From NCBI GenBank assembly GCA_001970955.1, contig MPUH01000038.1, forward strand, positions 1-64,000: a DNA stretch of 64,000 bases, given 5' to 3'. This DNA comes from Stentor coeruleus (taxonomy: Eukaryota; Ciliophora; Heterotrichea; Heterotrichida; Stentoridae). The notes beneath the pieces were generated by a model, which was not told the DNA's origin, did not search any database, and saw only the letters and a list, made by a program, of their open reading frames with translations. Positions 29,838-41,444 of this stretch are shown piece by piece. Both the position numbers and the translations under genes were made by a program. Numbering within the stretch: the stretch's first letter is position 1; the number at the start of each line of letters is the position of its first letter.

Positions 29838-32800
29838 ATTTATTCATTAAGATAAAGATATAACCATATTTTTAAAGAAAATATATAGATAATATAAATT
29901 GAAAGATAAGAAAAATATCTTTTGATGAAGACACATTAACAAATGATTGAGAGGATAATAAAAAGATATGGAGAAAAGTTGCGAGAGATGATAGGGAGAA
30001 GGAAGGTGAGGAGTTTAGATTGAAGGGAATTTATATGTGTAATTACTTAATACTTTAATGCTTGATTTTTTATAAGTTCTCTCTGTAAGGTTTATATTTT
30101 ATTTTTTTTAGATTTAAATTGATGAATTTTTATGTATATTCTCTGTATGATATGACTATATATAAAAGAGATAAAGATCCTCAGAATTTTTTCAGCACTA
30201 ATTCACAAACTTTTTTCACCATGAAAAGCAGTTTAAAGCAAATAACTTTTATATTTGATGTATATATATATATGCACAAAAAGATAAAAGATATAATGTT
30301 TATTCTAATAATTTATAATTTAAAAAAAACCCTTCAGATCAAAATTGTATCTTCTCCAACAGCGAGGATTTTTTTGAATTTTGCTCTTTATCGGAGAGAA
30401 AAATATCTTAAATAAAGAATTACCTATTTGAAAATCTATATGCGGACTAAGATCCTAAAATTCAAAGGTTTTTTTGTCTGTAAAAACGCTTATCGCAAGG
30501 ATTGATTTAATGATATAACTAAAATACATGAAATAAAATAGTTAGTTTATATAAGGATATTAAAAAAATGAAACAAAAAATACATCTAAGTTCTAAGGGT
30601 CTTTATAATAAACGTGATTTTTATTGTATGCAAATTGATGCACTAAATGTTTTTTAGAAAGTAATTAAAGGGAAAAAAATTAAAAAAATATTGAAATGAC
30701 TATAATATTTAGCTTTTGTATGCAGAAACAATAATTTCTTCTGGTTTTATACTAAAAATACTCAATTTTCTAATCTTTATATTTTTTTAAAACACTTCTA
30801 ATAAACATTTCCCTTTTTCTAAAAAAAAATGCTTTTTCCATCAATAAACAGCAAAGATATTATAATTCACATTGAGGATTTCGACAAGGATTTCCCTTCT
30901 GGGTACAATCTATATCTTTTCTATATAAAAACTGAGTTCAATTGAGATTCCTTGCCGTGAGGAATAAAAAGATATACAAAAACTTCAGTTTTTGTGGTCT
31001 AAAACAAGTAAAACTATTAAAAAAGTTAATTCCAATCATATTTATTGATGATAAACCTTATAAGGATTATTTATAAAAAGTCTTAATCAAATCTTGGATG
31101 GTTGGAGTCAAAAGATTAAACATTAAATTTTATCATTTGTTGCATTTTTAATGCAGGAGATTAATATGAAAACAAAATATTATATAATAAACAATAAGTA
31201 TCTTAAATAATATAAACTCAACATCTAAAAGTAAAAATTCAGCTTTTTAATCATTCTTAATACTTCTAATATACACAATAAACCTATATAGGAAAAATTT
31301 TTAGTCAAATTAGAGATTTTGTTTCATAAAAGAAGATATTTAAAGGTTTATAGACTGGAAATTATTAATGTATAATAAAATGATTAGGATAAACTTTGGA
31401 TTTTATAGGATTTCTTATATGCAAAAAGATATAAGAGTTTTGTGTAAGGATTTCAATATTTTTAGAAATTGAGGGGTTTTTTAGATGTAATGGAGAAATT
31501 TGTTAGATGAAGATATTGTATTGAAGGGTGTTTAATGGTTGAAGTTTATAGGATTAATGCGATTTGATCAAGAGTTATAGACGGAATAACCCTTTTGTGA
31601 GATTTGGAATATGAGGATAAGTAAAAAACAGATTTATTAGGATTTTCGTAGATTTTCTAAGGGAAAACATTAAGAAAGGGGTTTGTTTGATGTAATTTGT
31701 CGTCAGCACTTAGGGATTACGACAATATTATTTTTCTGATCAAACTGGAATTACGAAAAAACGTAAAAAACGCATGTTTTCTTTTTGTTTTTGGTCAAAA
31801 AAATTATAAACTATTAAAAAAACTGGGTATTCTCAAGGTTTTTTAGTAAAATCAAGTTTTTCATGTCAATCTGCATGCTTTCTAGCCTCTATGCTTTTTT
31901 CTTTCTTTCGAATTTTTGTATTTGTGAATATTTTTTATAAGATTTATTGTAAGGGCCAATACACTATTTTTTTTTACTTTAGATGCATAATAAACCTTAT
32001 ATTTCCTTGAAAATGCACTTTTTACGATTCTAAAGCATGTTGTTAATTTTTTTTGTTTTTCTTCAGATGATGAAATTGAATTTTTTAAGAAATCAGTCTA
32101 ATAAATTTATCTCAAAGCTTAATTGTTTATATTTTATTACATTTTTGATAGAATTTGGCTTTAAAAGATTTTGATTCTCTTTTTGTACTTTATAAGATAA
32201 GTTTTTTACTCTTTTATCTCTAAATCTTAAATATTTCGCCTATATTCCATATTGTTTTTAAGCTTGAAAAATTAGAGTAGCTTCTTTATGATAAAATTCA
32301 CTACAGATAGTTATGGTTATAAGTATTTTAAAGATAGATTTGTATATAAGCTTAACTTTATCAAATTAAACTATGTGTATTATTTTTTTTGGTATAAAAT
32401 TTTATCTTTAGTATCAATTTTGGTAGTTTTGATATAGATTTTTATAGTTTTATTGTAATTTTAATCATGATTTATAGGATTTTTATCTATTTTTTAATCA
32501 GTAGCTAAGATCCTTTTGAAATTTACAATCTTCGAAGGTTTTTTTGCAAATGAAAATTCTACCTTTACATTACATAAAAGACTTAATTTTAATTATAGAT
32601 TATATGGTTTATTAGAAATAAATCTTATCAAACGCTAATTATGAAATTTGTCAAGTTATTTACTCTGGGTTAAATTTTTTTACAACTTTTATGTAAAATT
32701 ATGATATTTTGTATTTAAAAAAAAATTCTGAGTACTTTATGATAAGGTATAGGTTATATGATAGTAAATAAGCCTAGTTGAAGTGATAAAGTTGGTATAA

Positions 32801-34079
32801 AATGCTTTTCTTATATAAAAAATAGAATGGAAGAGGTGTATTATTTGATATTAGCCCAATATTGATTAATTTATAAGATTTTTTAGGTATAAACTATGCT
32901 TTTATGTTGTAATATATAGTGATAAACATAAACTATGATTTTATTATGTGCTAAGCATAGGAAACTATATTATTTTTTTTCTATTTGGTAAAGCTTATAG
33001 AAAAAAAAAAAAATTTATAGGCTAAAAGCTTTAGTCTTACACTTAATGCATAATAAAAGATTTTCTTATATAAACTATCTTCTTATACTTAAAAATAGTT
33101 GATGATTTTTTGAGCATTGATATGATTTTTAATGCCTAGTCGAATATCCAAGCACTTTATAAACTTTTATTATATAATTCAATAATACCCTATAGGAAAT
33201 TATTAATTTCACATTTGACTATATATTGGAAAGATATTTTTTCAATAGAATATTCTAAATAATTTCTAAACATATAGAAAATATCACATTGGATTCTAGA
33301 AATAATTTTTCTTTCTAGAAGTCACTAAAAGCAAAAAATATCTTTTGGAAATCTAGGTTTTCAGAGCGAAATAGGCACTTTTGACGCTGGGTATCTGTTT
33401 TGATTTTACATTTTTTGATGCAAACTATAAAGATTTGCTGAAAAATAAAAATTCTAGAAGAATTCAAAGATTTCATCTGAGATAATAGAAAATTCGCATA
33501 AGATATACAAAACTTAGGCCTTAGTACTTTTTTTTCAAGCTTTTTCTTAGATATTCAAAATATCTTATCTGAAAAGATTGAATTTATTCTGTGATTATAT
33601 AATCAATGGTTAAAAATCATATTTTTTTTTATATTATATCATATGGACTTTAAAGCTGGATTTTGGATAAATTATCTAAAATTGTACATAAAAAATATAT
33701 GATTTTTTTGTTACCTTAAAGCTGTGAAATTATTATGACTAGAAAATATTTTTTTATGATTATCAAATGTGTTAAGTTATTAAATACGATAGAATAATGG
33801 GTGGATAGATAATTATTATGAATAGTTAGAAATTCGATATAGAGTCGTAGTATGGATATTTATGAAACTTAAGTAATTTTGGTTAGTTTATTAGAGGAAA
33901 CTATAATATATTAGATTAAATCAAGCTACACATAAAACAATCAAACTCTAGTCATAAAAAAACCAACAACTTTTTATATTTTCCCCAANCTCTAGTCATA
34001 AAAAAACCAACAACTTTTTATATTTTCCCCAAAACATATCCCAAAAAAGTTTATCCTTATATAAAATCTACATATAATT
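29838..34079. other. 4.2-kb gene-poor AT-rich region
   Basis: The only ORF above 60 codons (30119-30415) is low-complexity and unconvincing. Scattered items: a 7-bp stem with a 15-nt loop at about 31697-31725 (ttgtcgt .. acgacaa), a minus-strand Cys-rich open end near 30860-30925 (DCTQKGNPCRNPQCEL then TAA, with no start), and an N-flanked duplication at 33946-34032. No tRNA, snRNA or transposon recognised. By length it is the largest non-coding block in the window. Confidence 0.5.
33946..34032. repeat. 43-bp duplication around N at 33989 (assembly join)
   Basis: 33946-33988 and 33990-34032 are identical. Lies in the spacer downstream of the FYVE-like gene. Confidence 0.85.
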
Positions 34080-34670
34080 TTAGAAAAATGATTTATTTTC
34101 AATAGCCGGCCTATGGAAAAACAACGACCCATGGGCAACTTTTCCAGGGAGTCTCAATATTTTAACACACTCAATACAAAAATCTTGTTTTTTCCTATAC
34201 CCAAACTCAGAAAGATGTGCTCTATACATACAACAATTCGAACACATAGCATTTCCACAAGCCTTACAATAATATCTTTTCCTAAACAAATGGAATCTTA
34301 CAGAACAAATTTTACAATTTCCTAAAGATTGAAGAACTGGGCGTCTTGAAACTTGTAAAGCTTGTTTCCATTCTAAAAACTCATCAAGTGTATTAGTAAA
34401 TATCTTAAGATTATTTATTTCTTCATTTTGTATATAAGATATGTTGATTTCATATATAGAAATGTTCTCTGATTTTATGGCAAAGTTCTGATCAATAATA
34501 ATTTCTTGAACTATTTTTCCTTCTAAGTATATATACAAAATTTTCTGATGTAAACGTAAATCTGTAGTTATTTCACCTAGGTTTGATTCTTGTATTTTGA
34601 AAGTATTGACGAAATTATGGCTTTGGATTTTACTTGTGAAAATTTTAGAATCAGGATCGAGTTTGTACAT
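34080..34670 (-). CDS. PH-like / FYVE-type zinc finger protein
   Basis: 196 aa. Residues about 20-108 form a beta-rich segment ending in a helix (LKIFTNTLDEFLEWKQALQ), the shape of a PH domain. Residues 119-175 are a FYVE-type double zinc finger: CKIC, then RKRYYCKACG (the basic R(R/K)HHCRxCG-like motif), CSNCC and CIEC. The FYVE WxxD element is not obvious and the basic motif has Tyr-Tyr where His-His is usual, so PI3P binding is uncertain. Likely a phosphoinositide- or membrane-linked adaptor. The gene stands alone with a G-rich sense-strand 3' flank. Confidence 0.8.
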   Translation of the reverse strand: MYKLDPDSKIFTSKIQSHNFVNTFKIQESNLGEITTDLRLHQKILYIYLEGKIVQEIIIDQNFAIKSENISIYEINISYIQNEEINNLKIFTNTLDEFLEWKQALQVSRRPVLQSLGNCKICSVRFHLFRKRYYCKACGNAMCSNCCMYRAHLSEFGYRKKQDFCIECVKILRLPGKVAHGSLFFHRPAIENKSFF

Positions 34671-35095
34671 TTTTATATAAAAAGTTTTTTTGTAAGAGAT
34701 TTTAAAGGTTTTCGATGATTTGATTAATTTTTTTTTGAAGATTTTTGTTTAGATTAGGATGATGGATAATGTTTTTTGGGTTTATATATGGAGTTGATAG
34801 GTTTAGGATGTAATGATGATTTGTCTTAATCGAACATATCTTTTTAAAAAAAAATCAATAAATTTACTCAAGTATTCAACTTGGTATAGTGACTAACATT
34901 TATTTATCTTATCTCCTCAAATTTTCTGAGTTTTTTTTATACAGTGAAAATCCCTTTAATTATCTAAAGAAACTTTCTTTTTCTCTTATCAGAATCTAGA
35001 TCCAATATAAGAAATTCATATGATGGGGATGTTAATGGCCAGGGCCTTTGCCCTGGCAACCAACTTGATTTTATCCATATTAATGAATAAAAAAT
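34671..35095. other. Divergent spacer between the FYVE-like and carboxypeptidase genes
   Basis: Mostly AT-rich; it contains the GC-rich hairpin at 35038-35057. No gene seen. Confidence 0.5.
35038..35057. other. GC-rich perfect hairpin upstream of the carboxypeptidase gene
   Basis: gccagggc-cttt-gccctggc: an 8-bp perfect stem with a 4-nt loop, 16 of 20 bases G or C, in a surrounding AT-rich spacer. It ends 38 bp before the proposed ATG at 35096, so it would be in the 5' UTR or promoter. Could regulate translation, be a protein site, or be foreign sequence in a poorly assembled stretch. Confidence 0.6.
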
Positions 35096-37459
35096 ATGCA
35101 GGCAATCAAAAATATTTACATGTATGAGGATCCACTTCCACTTGCTGTGCCTTTACCTAAGCAATCAAAAATATTTACATGTATGAGGATCCACTTCCAC
35201 TTGCTGTGCCTTTACCTAAACGTGGATATTCACTTGAAGCTGATATGCTTTTAGGCTGGCGTCCGAAATTTATCAAAACCCTTAACTTTCTANAAACGTG
35301 GATATTCACTTGAAGCTGATATGCTTTTAGGCTGGCGTCCGAAATTTATCAAAACCCCGATTTTGCTTTACTATAACGATGAGCTCTACATAGACTTATA
35401 TAAGAAATCCTATCCAATAATCTATCAAGGTTATCGTCCTAAAGACAGTTTCGCATTTCATTCAGAGCTCACAGATAACTCCTCAGATTGTTACCCTTTT
35501 GACTTCACAGACAAAAGCTTAACTGCATATGCTTTTTTAAACAAAAACAAGCCTATACATTCTGAATTAGTTGGAATGACAAAAGAAGCTCCAGTAGGTT
35601 GTCTTCATTTCGATAGTAAATTTGAATCAGGGAATTTAGATCAAGTTGTTATGTTAAATCCTTATGAATATGATCTTTATATGTGTCCTGATACAAATAC
35701 AGGTAGTCATATGCACTGGTTTTATTTTTCTATTACAGGATTTACAAGTTTGCAGCCTATTAAATTCAATATTGTGAATATTTCAAGAAATTCACCTTTG
35801 TTTAAAGCTGGAATGAAACCTAAAGGGTATAGTTTTATTAAAGTTGAAAGAGGAGAAAGCTCTGGATGGGAGTATATTGGAGAAAATGTCACTTTTGGGC
35901 CTAGTAAATTGAATAAACTCCTTGACCCTGGGAGTAAAAAGTATTTTTTTATGCTGAGTTTTGAGTACCAGCCGATCTGTGTTGATGATAAAGTTTGGAT
36001 AGCCACAACAAGTCCATATACATTTACTAGACTATGGAAAGTTATTAGATGTATGAAAAATGATGACTCTTTATACCATACATCGCATTTAAAACTTTCT
36101 ACTTTAGGTAAAAGTTTGAGTTTAATTGATATCCCATTACTTACAATAACAAACCCACATAGCAAACTAAAGAAAAAAGTTATTATCGCAATTGGACGTG
36201 TTCATCCTTCAGAAACTGTAGGTTCTTGGGTGATTGAAGGTTTTTTCCGTTTTATCTTAACCAGATGCCAAGAAGCTCGTAAGCTTCGTGATAAGTTTAT
36301 ATTTAAAATAATCCCAATGTGTAACCCAGATGGGGTGATAATTGGGAATTCAAGAACAGGTCTAAGCGGTGACGACTTAAATCGTTGTTATCTGAACCCA
36401 AGTGAGAAATTTAACCCAGAATCCAAACTTATAAAAGATTTAGTTGAAAAACTCACAGAAAGTGGAAGTAAAGTTTATATGTTCCTAGACTTCCATGGGC
36501 ATTTCTGCAAAAAAGGAAGTTTCATGTATGGTCCTTCATACCCTTTACACGATCTGAACTATTTTCAAACCAGGATAATCCCAAAACTCTTAAGTGAAAG
36601 GACTTGTATATTCCGTTATCATTCATCAAGATTTATAATGGAAAGGTCTAAAAAAAGCACAGCACGTATGGTCATGTGGAAAGAATTAGGTATAATCAAC
36701 GCATATACATTAGAAACTTCATATTTTGGTTACCTTAACAAAGATCGTGAAACAATGGTTTTTTGTATTGAAGATTTCTATACCCTTGCAGAAAAACTTG
36801 CTAAGACAATATACGAGTTTTACTTTATGCAGAAACAAGAAAGGCTTTTCCATAAACAAAAAGCTAAAGAACGGTCACTTAAAAAACAAAGACCTACTCC
36901 TAAAACCAGAGAGTCTAGAAACTATGAAAATACTCCAGTTAATGATATGGAATCTGATGAATCTTCATTTGGGAATCAACCTTTTAGTTTAGATGCTCAA
37001 AGTACAAATATTGCTAGTAAAGTCCCTTCAGAGATGATTTTACCTTTGAATATTATTAAAGAAGAATTTATTGAAAGGAATTTTGAAGAAGTTATTCAGA
37101 TGATAAAACAAGATTGTAGTGAAGGAGAAGAAAGTGAATCTCAAGGTTCAGGTAGTGAATCTGATGAAATTAAAGAAGTTATTGAGTTACCACCTTTGGA
37201 TAAAAGTAGAAGAAATATTTCGATACAGGAAGTTGAGATGCCAAAAATTAGAGATGAGTTTAATAAGCCTAAAAAAAAACTTGTTCTTAATGAGAAGTTT
37301 GCTAAAAGGTTGGAGAAGATAAGAGAGAAAAAAAGAATGAATAAACTGAGAAAAGATAAGGAAAAATCGAATTTTCCTTCGATTATACAAAAAGCTATGA
37401 CCAATAGCAAACTGAAAGAACTTGAGAAAAAGGAAGAGACTAATAAAATGTGTAATTAA
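35096..37459 (+). CDS. Cytosolic carboxypeptidase (CCP/AGBL, M14 family), likely tubulin deglutamylase
   Basis: CCPs remove glutamates from tubulin tails in cilia and basal bodies. The N-domain shows MHWFYFSITGF and FEYQPICVDDKVWIA. The catalytic domain shows the zinc pair HPSE (GRVHPSETVGSWVIEGF), NPDGVIIGNSRTGLSGDDLNR, the third ligand in FLDFHGHF and the catalytic Glu in YTLETSYFG. About 200 C-terminal residues are a disordered acidic then basic tail, dispensable for the fold. The 5' end is damaged: a 59-bp tandem repeat (35102-35219) and an N-flanked 64-bp repeat (35218-35357). Collapsed, the gene starts at the ATG at 35096 with MQAIKNIYMYEDPLPLAV, then LPKRGYSLEADMLLGWRPKF, giving about 745 aa. 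The unbroken ORF alone starts only at 35321. Confidence 0.9.
35102..35219. repeat. 59-bp perfect tandem duplication without N
   Basis: 35102-35160 and 35161-35219 are identical. One copy must be removed to keep the carboxypeptidase frame from the ATG at 35096. Probably another unmerged contig end. Confidence 0.85.
35218..35357. repeat. 64-bp duplication around N at 35293 (assembly join)
   Basis: 35218-35281 and 35294-35357 are the same; 11 bases of unrelated text (ttaactttcta) sit before the N. Inside the carboxypeptidase 5' coding region. Confidence 0.85.
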
Positions 37460-37738
37460 TATAAGATATTGTTATAAGTCTAAAGGGTTATTTTTTAGTG
37501 TAGTTTTCATAATATATAATTAAAGATTATAATTTTTATATAATAACAATATTATCTATGATATTGATTTTAATAACCTTTACTGATAATAGCAATTTTC
37601 AACTTATCAATAACCTAAAATCCAAAAATCATAACAAAACTTTCTTATAAAATAACCTCAGTATTACAAAATGTGTATATTTAGACTAATAGTTTAAAAA
37701 ACATAATAATGGTGACCTATAATATTAAAAAAAATAAC

Positions 37739-37948
37739 ATGGGAAACTCAATCTCAGAATGTATAGACAAACAACGAGTCAACAAAGGAGAATTTGATGT
37801 TACTGCAAACGATGAAAAAGTTTCAGATGAATATTTAAAAAAGACTACACCAGATAATACACTCAGTCAACTATTATCAAGAAAAATCAAAGAAGAACAA
37901 CAGCCACGTAGATATATGAAAGGATCAGTTAAAGTTATAATCCTTTAA
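37739..37948 (+). CDS. Small N-myristoylated-type protein, 69 aa
   Basis: It starts MGNSISECIDKQRV, a strong N-myristoylation context (Gly2, Ser6) with Cys8 nearby. The ATG at 37709 in the same frame would give ten extra residues (MVTYNIKKNN) and hide the signal, so the second Met is preferred. The body is polar and helical (DEYLKKTTPDNTLSQLLSRK), ending KGSVKVIIL. No domain. Possibly a membrane-bound regulatory peptide; unknown. Confidence 0.6.
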   Translation: MGNSISECIDKQRVNKGEFDVTANDEKVSDEYLKKTTPDNTLSQLLSRKIKEEQQPRRYMKGSVKVIIL

Positions 37949-38900
37949 CTTAATATATAAAATCTAAGTATTTATAAAAGATTGTGTCTAACGGTGATAA
38001 GGTTTTTTGTATAATTATAAGTAAATAAAAGCTTTTATGTTGAAAATTTTGAATGAATATGATAAGGGTTTTTATGGATTGTCATTGAATGTTGATTAGG
38101 AAATTATAATGATAGATTAAGATATCATTGAAATGATGATGTTATAAGTAGGGGTATTAGAAGATGAGGATTTTAATGAGAAAAAGATGATTTTAAAAGT
38201 AGAGGTTTTTAAGGATGATTGAATGAAGAAGTAGTTTGAATTAGGAGAAGATGCAGGTGAAGGTAGGTTTTTGAATATTTTTAGGATGCTTTAGTTTTTA
38301 AGGAATTTGGACTTTTGGGTTATGAAGAATTATTAAGGGTTTTATGATTGAGATGAAACAATTTATTATGGTAAAGCGAGGATTATTATAAATATAGCTA
38401 TTATATTTTCATTTAGTTTGAATAACTTGAAATATGATAAGCTATATAATTTGTATTTTCATAATAAAATTATCATTTAGACTGTAACATCCTGACAATA
38501 ACCTCATAGCCATTCTAACAAATCTCCTTTTATACTATTCAAAAATATTAATTCATAAGCAAATTCCAACTTTTTCCAAAAAAAAAACTCTAAGCACATC
38601 AAACCAAATATCATTTAACATATAAAAAGCCACCAAACTTCAATAAAAATTACTTTAGCACCTTATCCAAAAGTTATCTTCCCCAATAAAAACCTTGAAA
38701 ATCCTTATATCATCCTTTAAAAANCATTTAACATATAAAAAGCCACCAAACTTCAATAAAAATTACTTTAGCACCTTATCCAAAAGTTGTCTTCCCAATA
38801 AAAACCTTGAAAATCCTTATATCATCCTTTAAAATTTTTTCATTTCATTAACCCGATCATCTTCTCATCCTCTTAACCTAAACCTAATCCTCTAATAAAA
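37949..38900. other. Intergenic with an assembly duplication
   Basis: The plus strand is G-rich from 37990 to 38350 (3' flank) and turns C-rich from about 38480 to 38890 (5' flank of the coatomer gene). The N-flanked repeat at 38612-38835 lies here. No gene seen. Confidence 0.5.
38612..38835. repeat. 112-bp duplication around N at 38724 (assembly join)
   Basis: 38612-38723 and 38725-38835 match with one substitution and one C indel, suggesting haplotype contigs joined end to end. Confidence 0.85.
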
Positions 38901-39455
38901 ATGTACTGCGAAATTAAAGGTGTGCTTTTTATCGACTCTGATGGGGAAAAAATCTATGGCAAGTATTTCAATCCAACCAATGAAATATCTACACCAGCAG
39001 GACAAGATTTATTTGAAAAACAGCTAAAGTCCAAATTATCCAAATTCACATTGAAAAACAAAGAAAATGAAGTTGTTCTTATTGACTCTTTCACTGTGGT
39101 TCTCAAAATGGTCAACAATATCACAGTCTATCTATTCTCAGGACATGATGAAAACGAGATTTTCATGGCCTCTGTTATAGATTCTTTAGTTGAAGCATTA
39201 GAATTAGTCTATCGTGGAGAGATTGAAAGATCTAAAATTATTGAAGAAATGGAATTACTTATGCTGACTGTTGATGAAATGTTTGAAGATGGGAATATTT
39301 TATCGTTTGATGCACCTTCGATTGCTGAAAAAGTACTTATGAGAGAAGTTGGAGAACCTGCTCCTGTAAAGACTATGGCTAAGGAGTCACTTTTTGGTAG
39401 AGCTTTGCAAAATGCTAAACAAGCGATAACAAAGTCTATTTCTGCGAGAAAATAA
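38901..39455 (+). CDS. COPZ: Coatomer subunit zeta
   Basis: 184 aa, the usual size. It begins MYCEIKGVLFIDSDGEKIYGKYF, the longin-like fold of zeta-COP, followed by FEKQLKSKLSKFT, VVLIDSFTVVLKMVNNITVYLFSGHDENEIFMASVIDS and LVEALELVYRGEIERSKIIE with the YRGEI..R motif region, then MELLMLTVDEMFEDGNIL. Zeta pairs with gamma-COP in the COPI coat that carries Golgi-to-ER traffic. The final 40 residues, with SLFGRALQNAKQAITKS, form an amphipathic helix that is typical of the family. Single-copy, no intron seen. Confidence 0.9.
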   Translation: MYCEIKGVLFIDSDGEKIYGKYFNPTNEISTPAGQDLFEKQLKSKLSKFTLKNKENEVVLIDSFTVVLKMVNNITVYLFSGHDENEIFMASVIDSLVEALELVYRGEIERSKIIEEMELLMLTVDEMFEDGNILSFDAPSIAEKVLMREVGEPAPVKTMAKESLFGRALQNAKQAITKSISARK

Positions 39456-40668
39456 TAGTATATAGGTTAGATCTGTGTTAGTGATATGAGGTTATAAGAA
39501 AATTGTATAGGGTTTTTGAATAAAGGATGATTTTGTTGGGGTAGATGAGGTTTTGGCTTGATTTTTAGAAAGTTTTGGGTGAGAAAAAAAGCTTTTGATG
39601 ATGGTGTGCTAGGGNGAAAATTGTATAGGGTTTTTGAATAAAGGATGATTTTGTTGGAGTAGATGAGATTTTGGCTTGATTTTTAGAAAGTTTTGGGTGA
39701 GAAAAAAAGCTTTTGATGATGGTGTGCTAGGGTATTTGGAAGAGAAATTGTGATTTTTTAATTTTAGATGAAGATTAGTTGATTGAAGTTTTGATATGGA
39801 TTTTTTGTATGTATATAAATAGAGGAAGTTATAAGATAAATTAAAACTGATTGTATAATTTAAAACTTATGATAAAACTGAAAATTGTAATACATTGATT
39901 TTCCATGCTTTTTGATTTATTATCGGGATTTTATGATGATAATAGTAGTAGGGATTCCATTAATAGCTTATGGACTTTAAAATTTTGATGCTAATTTGTC
40001 TTATACAGTTTATAATTCCTTCAAACATTTTTTCATAAGCTTTAAAGTCTTTTCTTTTCATTGTATACTTGCTATAATTTATCTCACATCAGCCAAACTC
40101 TTCTTCAAGTAATATTATTTATTAAACAATTTCTTTAAATCTTTTTTGGATTTGAGCCTATTTGAGAACTTGACATTTCTTTTAAATATCCTCAAGGCTA
40201 AATAGTAAAATATCGACTCTTAGTTAAATTAAAGGATAAATTGTAATTATTTTTATCTATTTTTCCCCATAAAGCTATAATTTTTTATACTAGTCATGCT
40301 TAATAATAATTCACAAATTAAGCATTTTATAAAGTCAATCAAAAACACTGAATTCTTAGTACATAATAAAATGGAGTATAGCCAAGGAATAATACCAAAC
40401 CGCCAAAACACAATCCCTACAAAAAACAAATTTTCATATGAATTAAGTGTTTATTTTAATACCCTCCCTCTATCCAACAAATATTATCTTAAGTTATACA
40501 TCCAAAAACATTTTATAAAAAACATAATTCAAATACTTTTATAATTCCTTCTAACTAAATATTCATAAATACAATAAAATCTCATAAACCAAAAATATTA
40601 TCTATCAAACCACCAAACAAAATCCTCATCTACCCCACACCCAAAACCAAAAAACTCAAATATTACCT
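39456..40668. other. Intergenic with an assembly duplication
   Basis: The G-rich 3' flank of the coatomer gene includes the N-flanked repeat at 39498-39732. An 82-codon ORF at 40296-40544 is N/K/I-rich and has no support. Otherwise empty. Confidence 0.5.
39498..39732. repeat. 117-bp duplication around N at 39615 (assembly join)
   Basis: 39498-39614 and 39616-39732 match with two G/A differences (ggggtagatgagg against ggagtagatgaga). Confidence 0.85.
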
Positions 40669-40856
40669 TCAATATCTTCTAAAAGCCTTAAAATCGTTTT
40701 TATCAACCATCTCAATCCGAAATCCTGGCAAACTTGCAAAACAAACTCCGCTTCTCCTTATAAGCCAATCCTTACCTTCCCATAAATTTCCTTCTGTTAA
40801 AATCTCTAATTTTTTCCTGATACTAATCCTTTTCTACATTAGTAAAAAACTGACAT
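40669..40856 (-). CDS. Tentative 56-aa ORF with a possible 17-nt intron, ending TGA
   Basis: The minus strand reads ATG TCA, then gttttttactaatgtag (40834-40850, 17 nt, branch-like A five bases before the final G), then KRISIRKKLEILTEGNLW, EGKDWLIRRSGVCFASLPG and FRIEMVDKNDFKAFRRY followed by TGA and, two codons on, TAA. The residues look coding, but the stretch lies in the G-rich 3' flank of the zinc-finger gene, where open frames arise by composition. A 17-nt intron and a TGA end would both be exceptions in this window. Confidence 0.25.
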
Positions 40857-40946
40857 TTTATTTATAAAATGCCTAATGTAAATTTGAATTTTAGTTTTCT
40901 CAAACATCACAACATAAATTTATAAACAATCCAATTGAGTTTATAT

Positions 40947-41444
40947 TTAACTAAATATGCTTGGAAGCTTAATATCAAACTGTGGACATGTAATTTTAGG
41001 AAGTAGATATGCTTCCTCAATGTCCTTGCTTTCAAAGGTTTTTTCTTGGTTTTTAACATTATCACCAAGATTCTCTGACTTGTAATCTTCATCTAAGAAA
41101 TCTTTAAAGTATCTCTTAACTTCAGTGTGGATTTTTTTGTGATATGATAATTGACTGCTCTGTCTAAAATATTTCCCACATCCTGGTTCGTTGCATCTGT
41201 AAGGTTTCTGACCTGTATGAGTGTAAAAGTGTTCTTTTAGGCTTTGTTTAGTCCCAAGAACTCTTTTGCACTTTTTACATCGGTAGCCTATGGTTGGATT
41301 TTGCTCATTTTCTGAGTGATCTTCGATAAGATGCTTACGTAAACTTGATTCATTGCGGAAGGTCTTTCTACAGTTGAGAGAAGTGCAGGCTAGGTAACTA
41401 GTTTTCATTGTATTTATTATTAATATAGCCATTAATATCACCAA
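40947..41444 (-). CDS. C2H2 zinc-finger protein
   Basis: 165 aa from the first Met; the Met at 41408 (MKTSYLACTSLNCRKTF) is the more likely start because the 12 residues before it are hydrophobic and not part of a finger. Three C2H2 fingers are visible: C-x4-C..LRKHLIEDH, YRCKKCKRVLGTKQSLKEHFYTH, then the linker TGQKPYRC and C-x4-C..SSQLSYHKKIH. The canonical linker and finger spacing point to nucleic-acid binding, probably a transcription factor. The remaining 60 residues are acidic. Confidence 0.82.
   Translation of the reverse strand: MVILMAILIINTMKTSYLACTSLNCRKTFRNESSLRKHLIEDHSENEQNPTIGYRCKKCKRVLGTKQSLKEHFYTHTGQKPYRCNEPGCGKYFRQSSQLSYHKKIHTEVKRYFKDFLDEDYKSENLGDNVKNQEKTFESKDIEEAYLLPKITCPQFDIKLPSIFS

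Noticed and set aside
30119-30415. 98-codon plus ORF in the gene-poor region
   Set aside because: Low-complexity Y/I/K/F text, no domain, AT-rich codons.
30860-30925. Cys-rich open end DCTQKGNPCRNPQCEL on the minus strand as a gene
   Set aside because: No start, a stop upstream in frame, no intron found; kept only as a curiosity.
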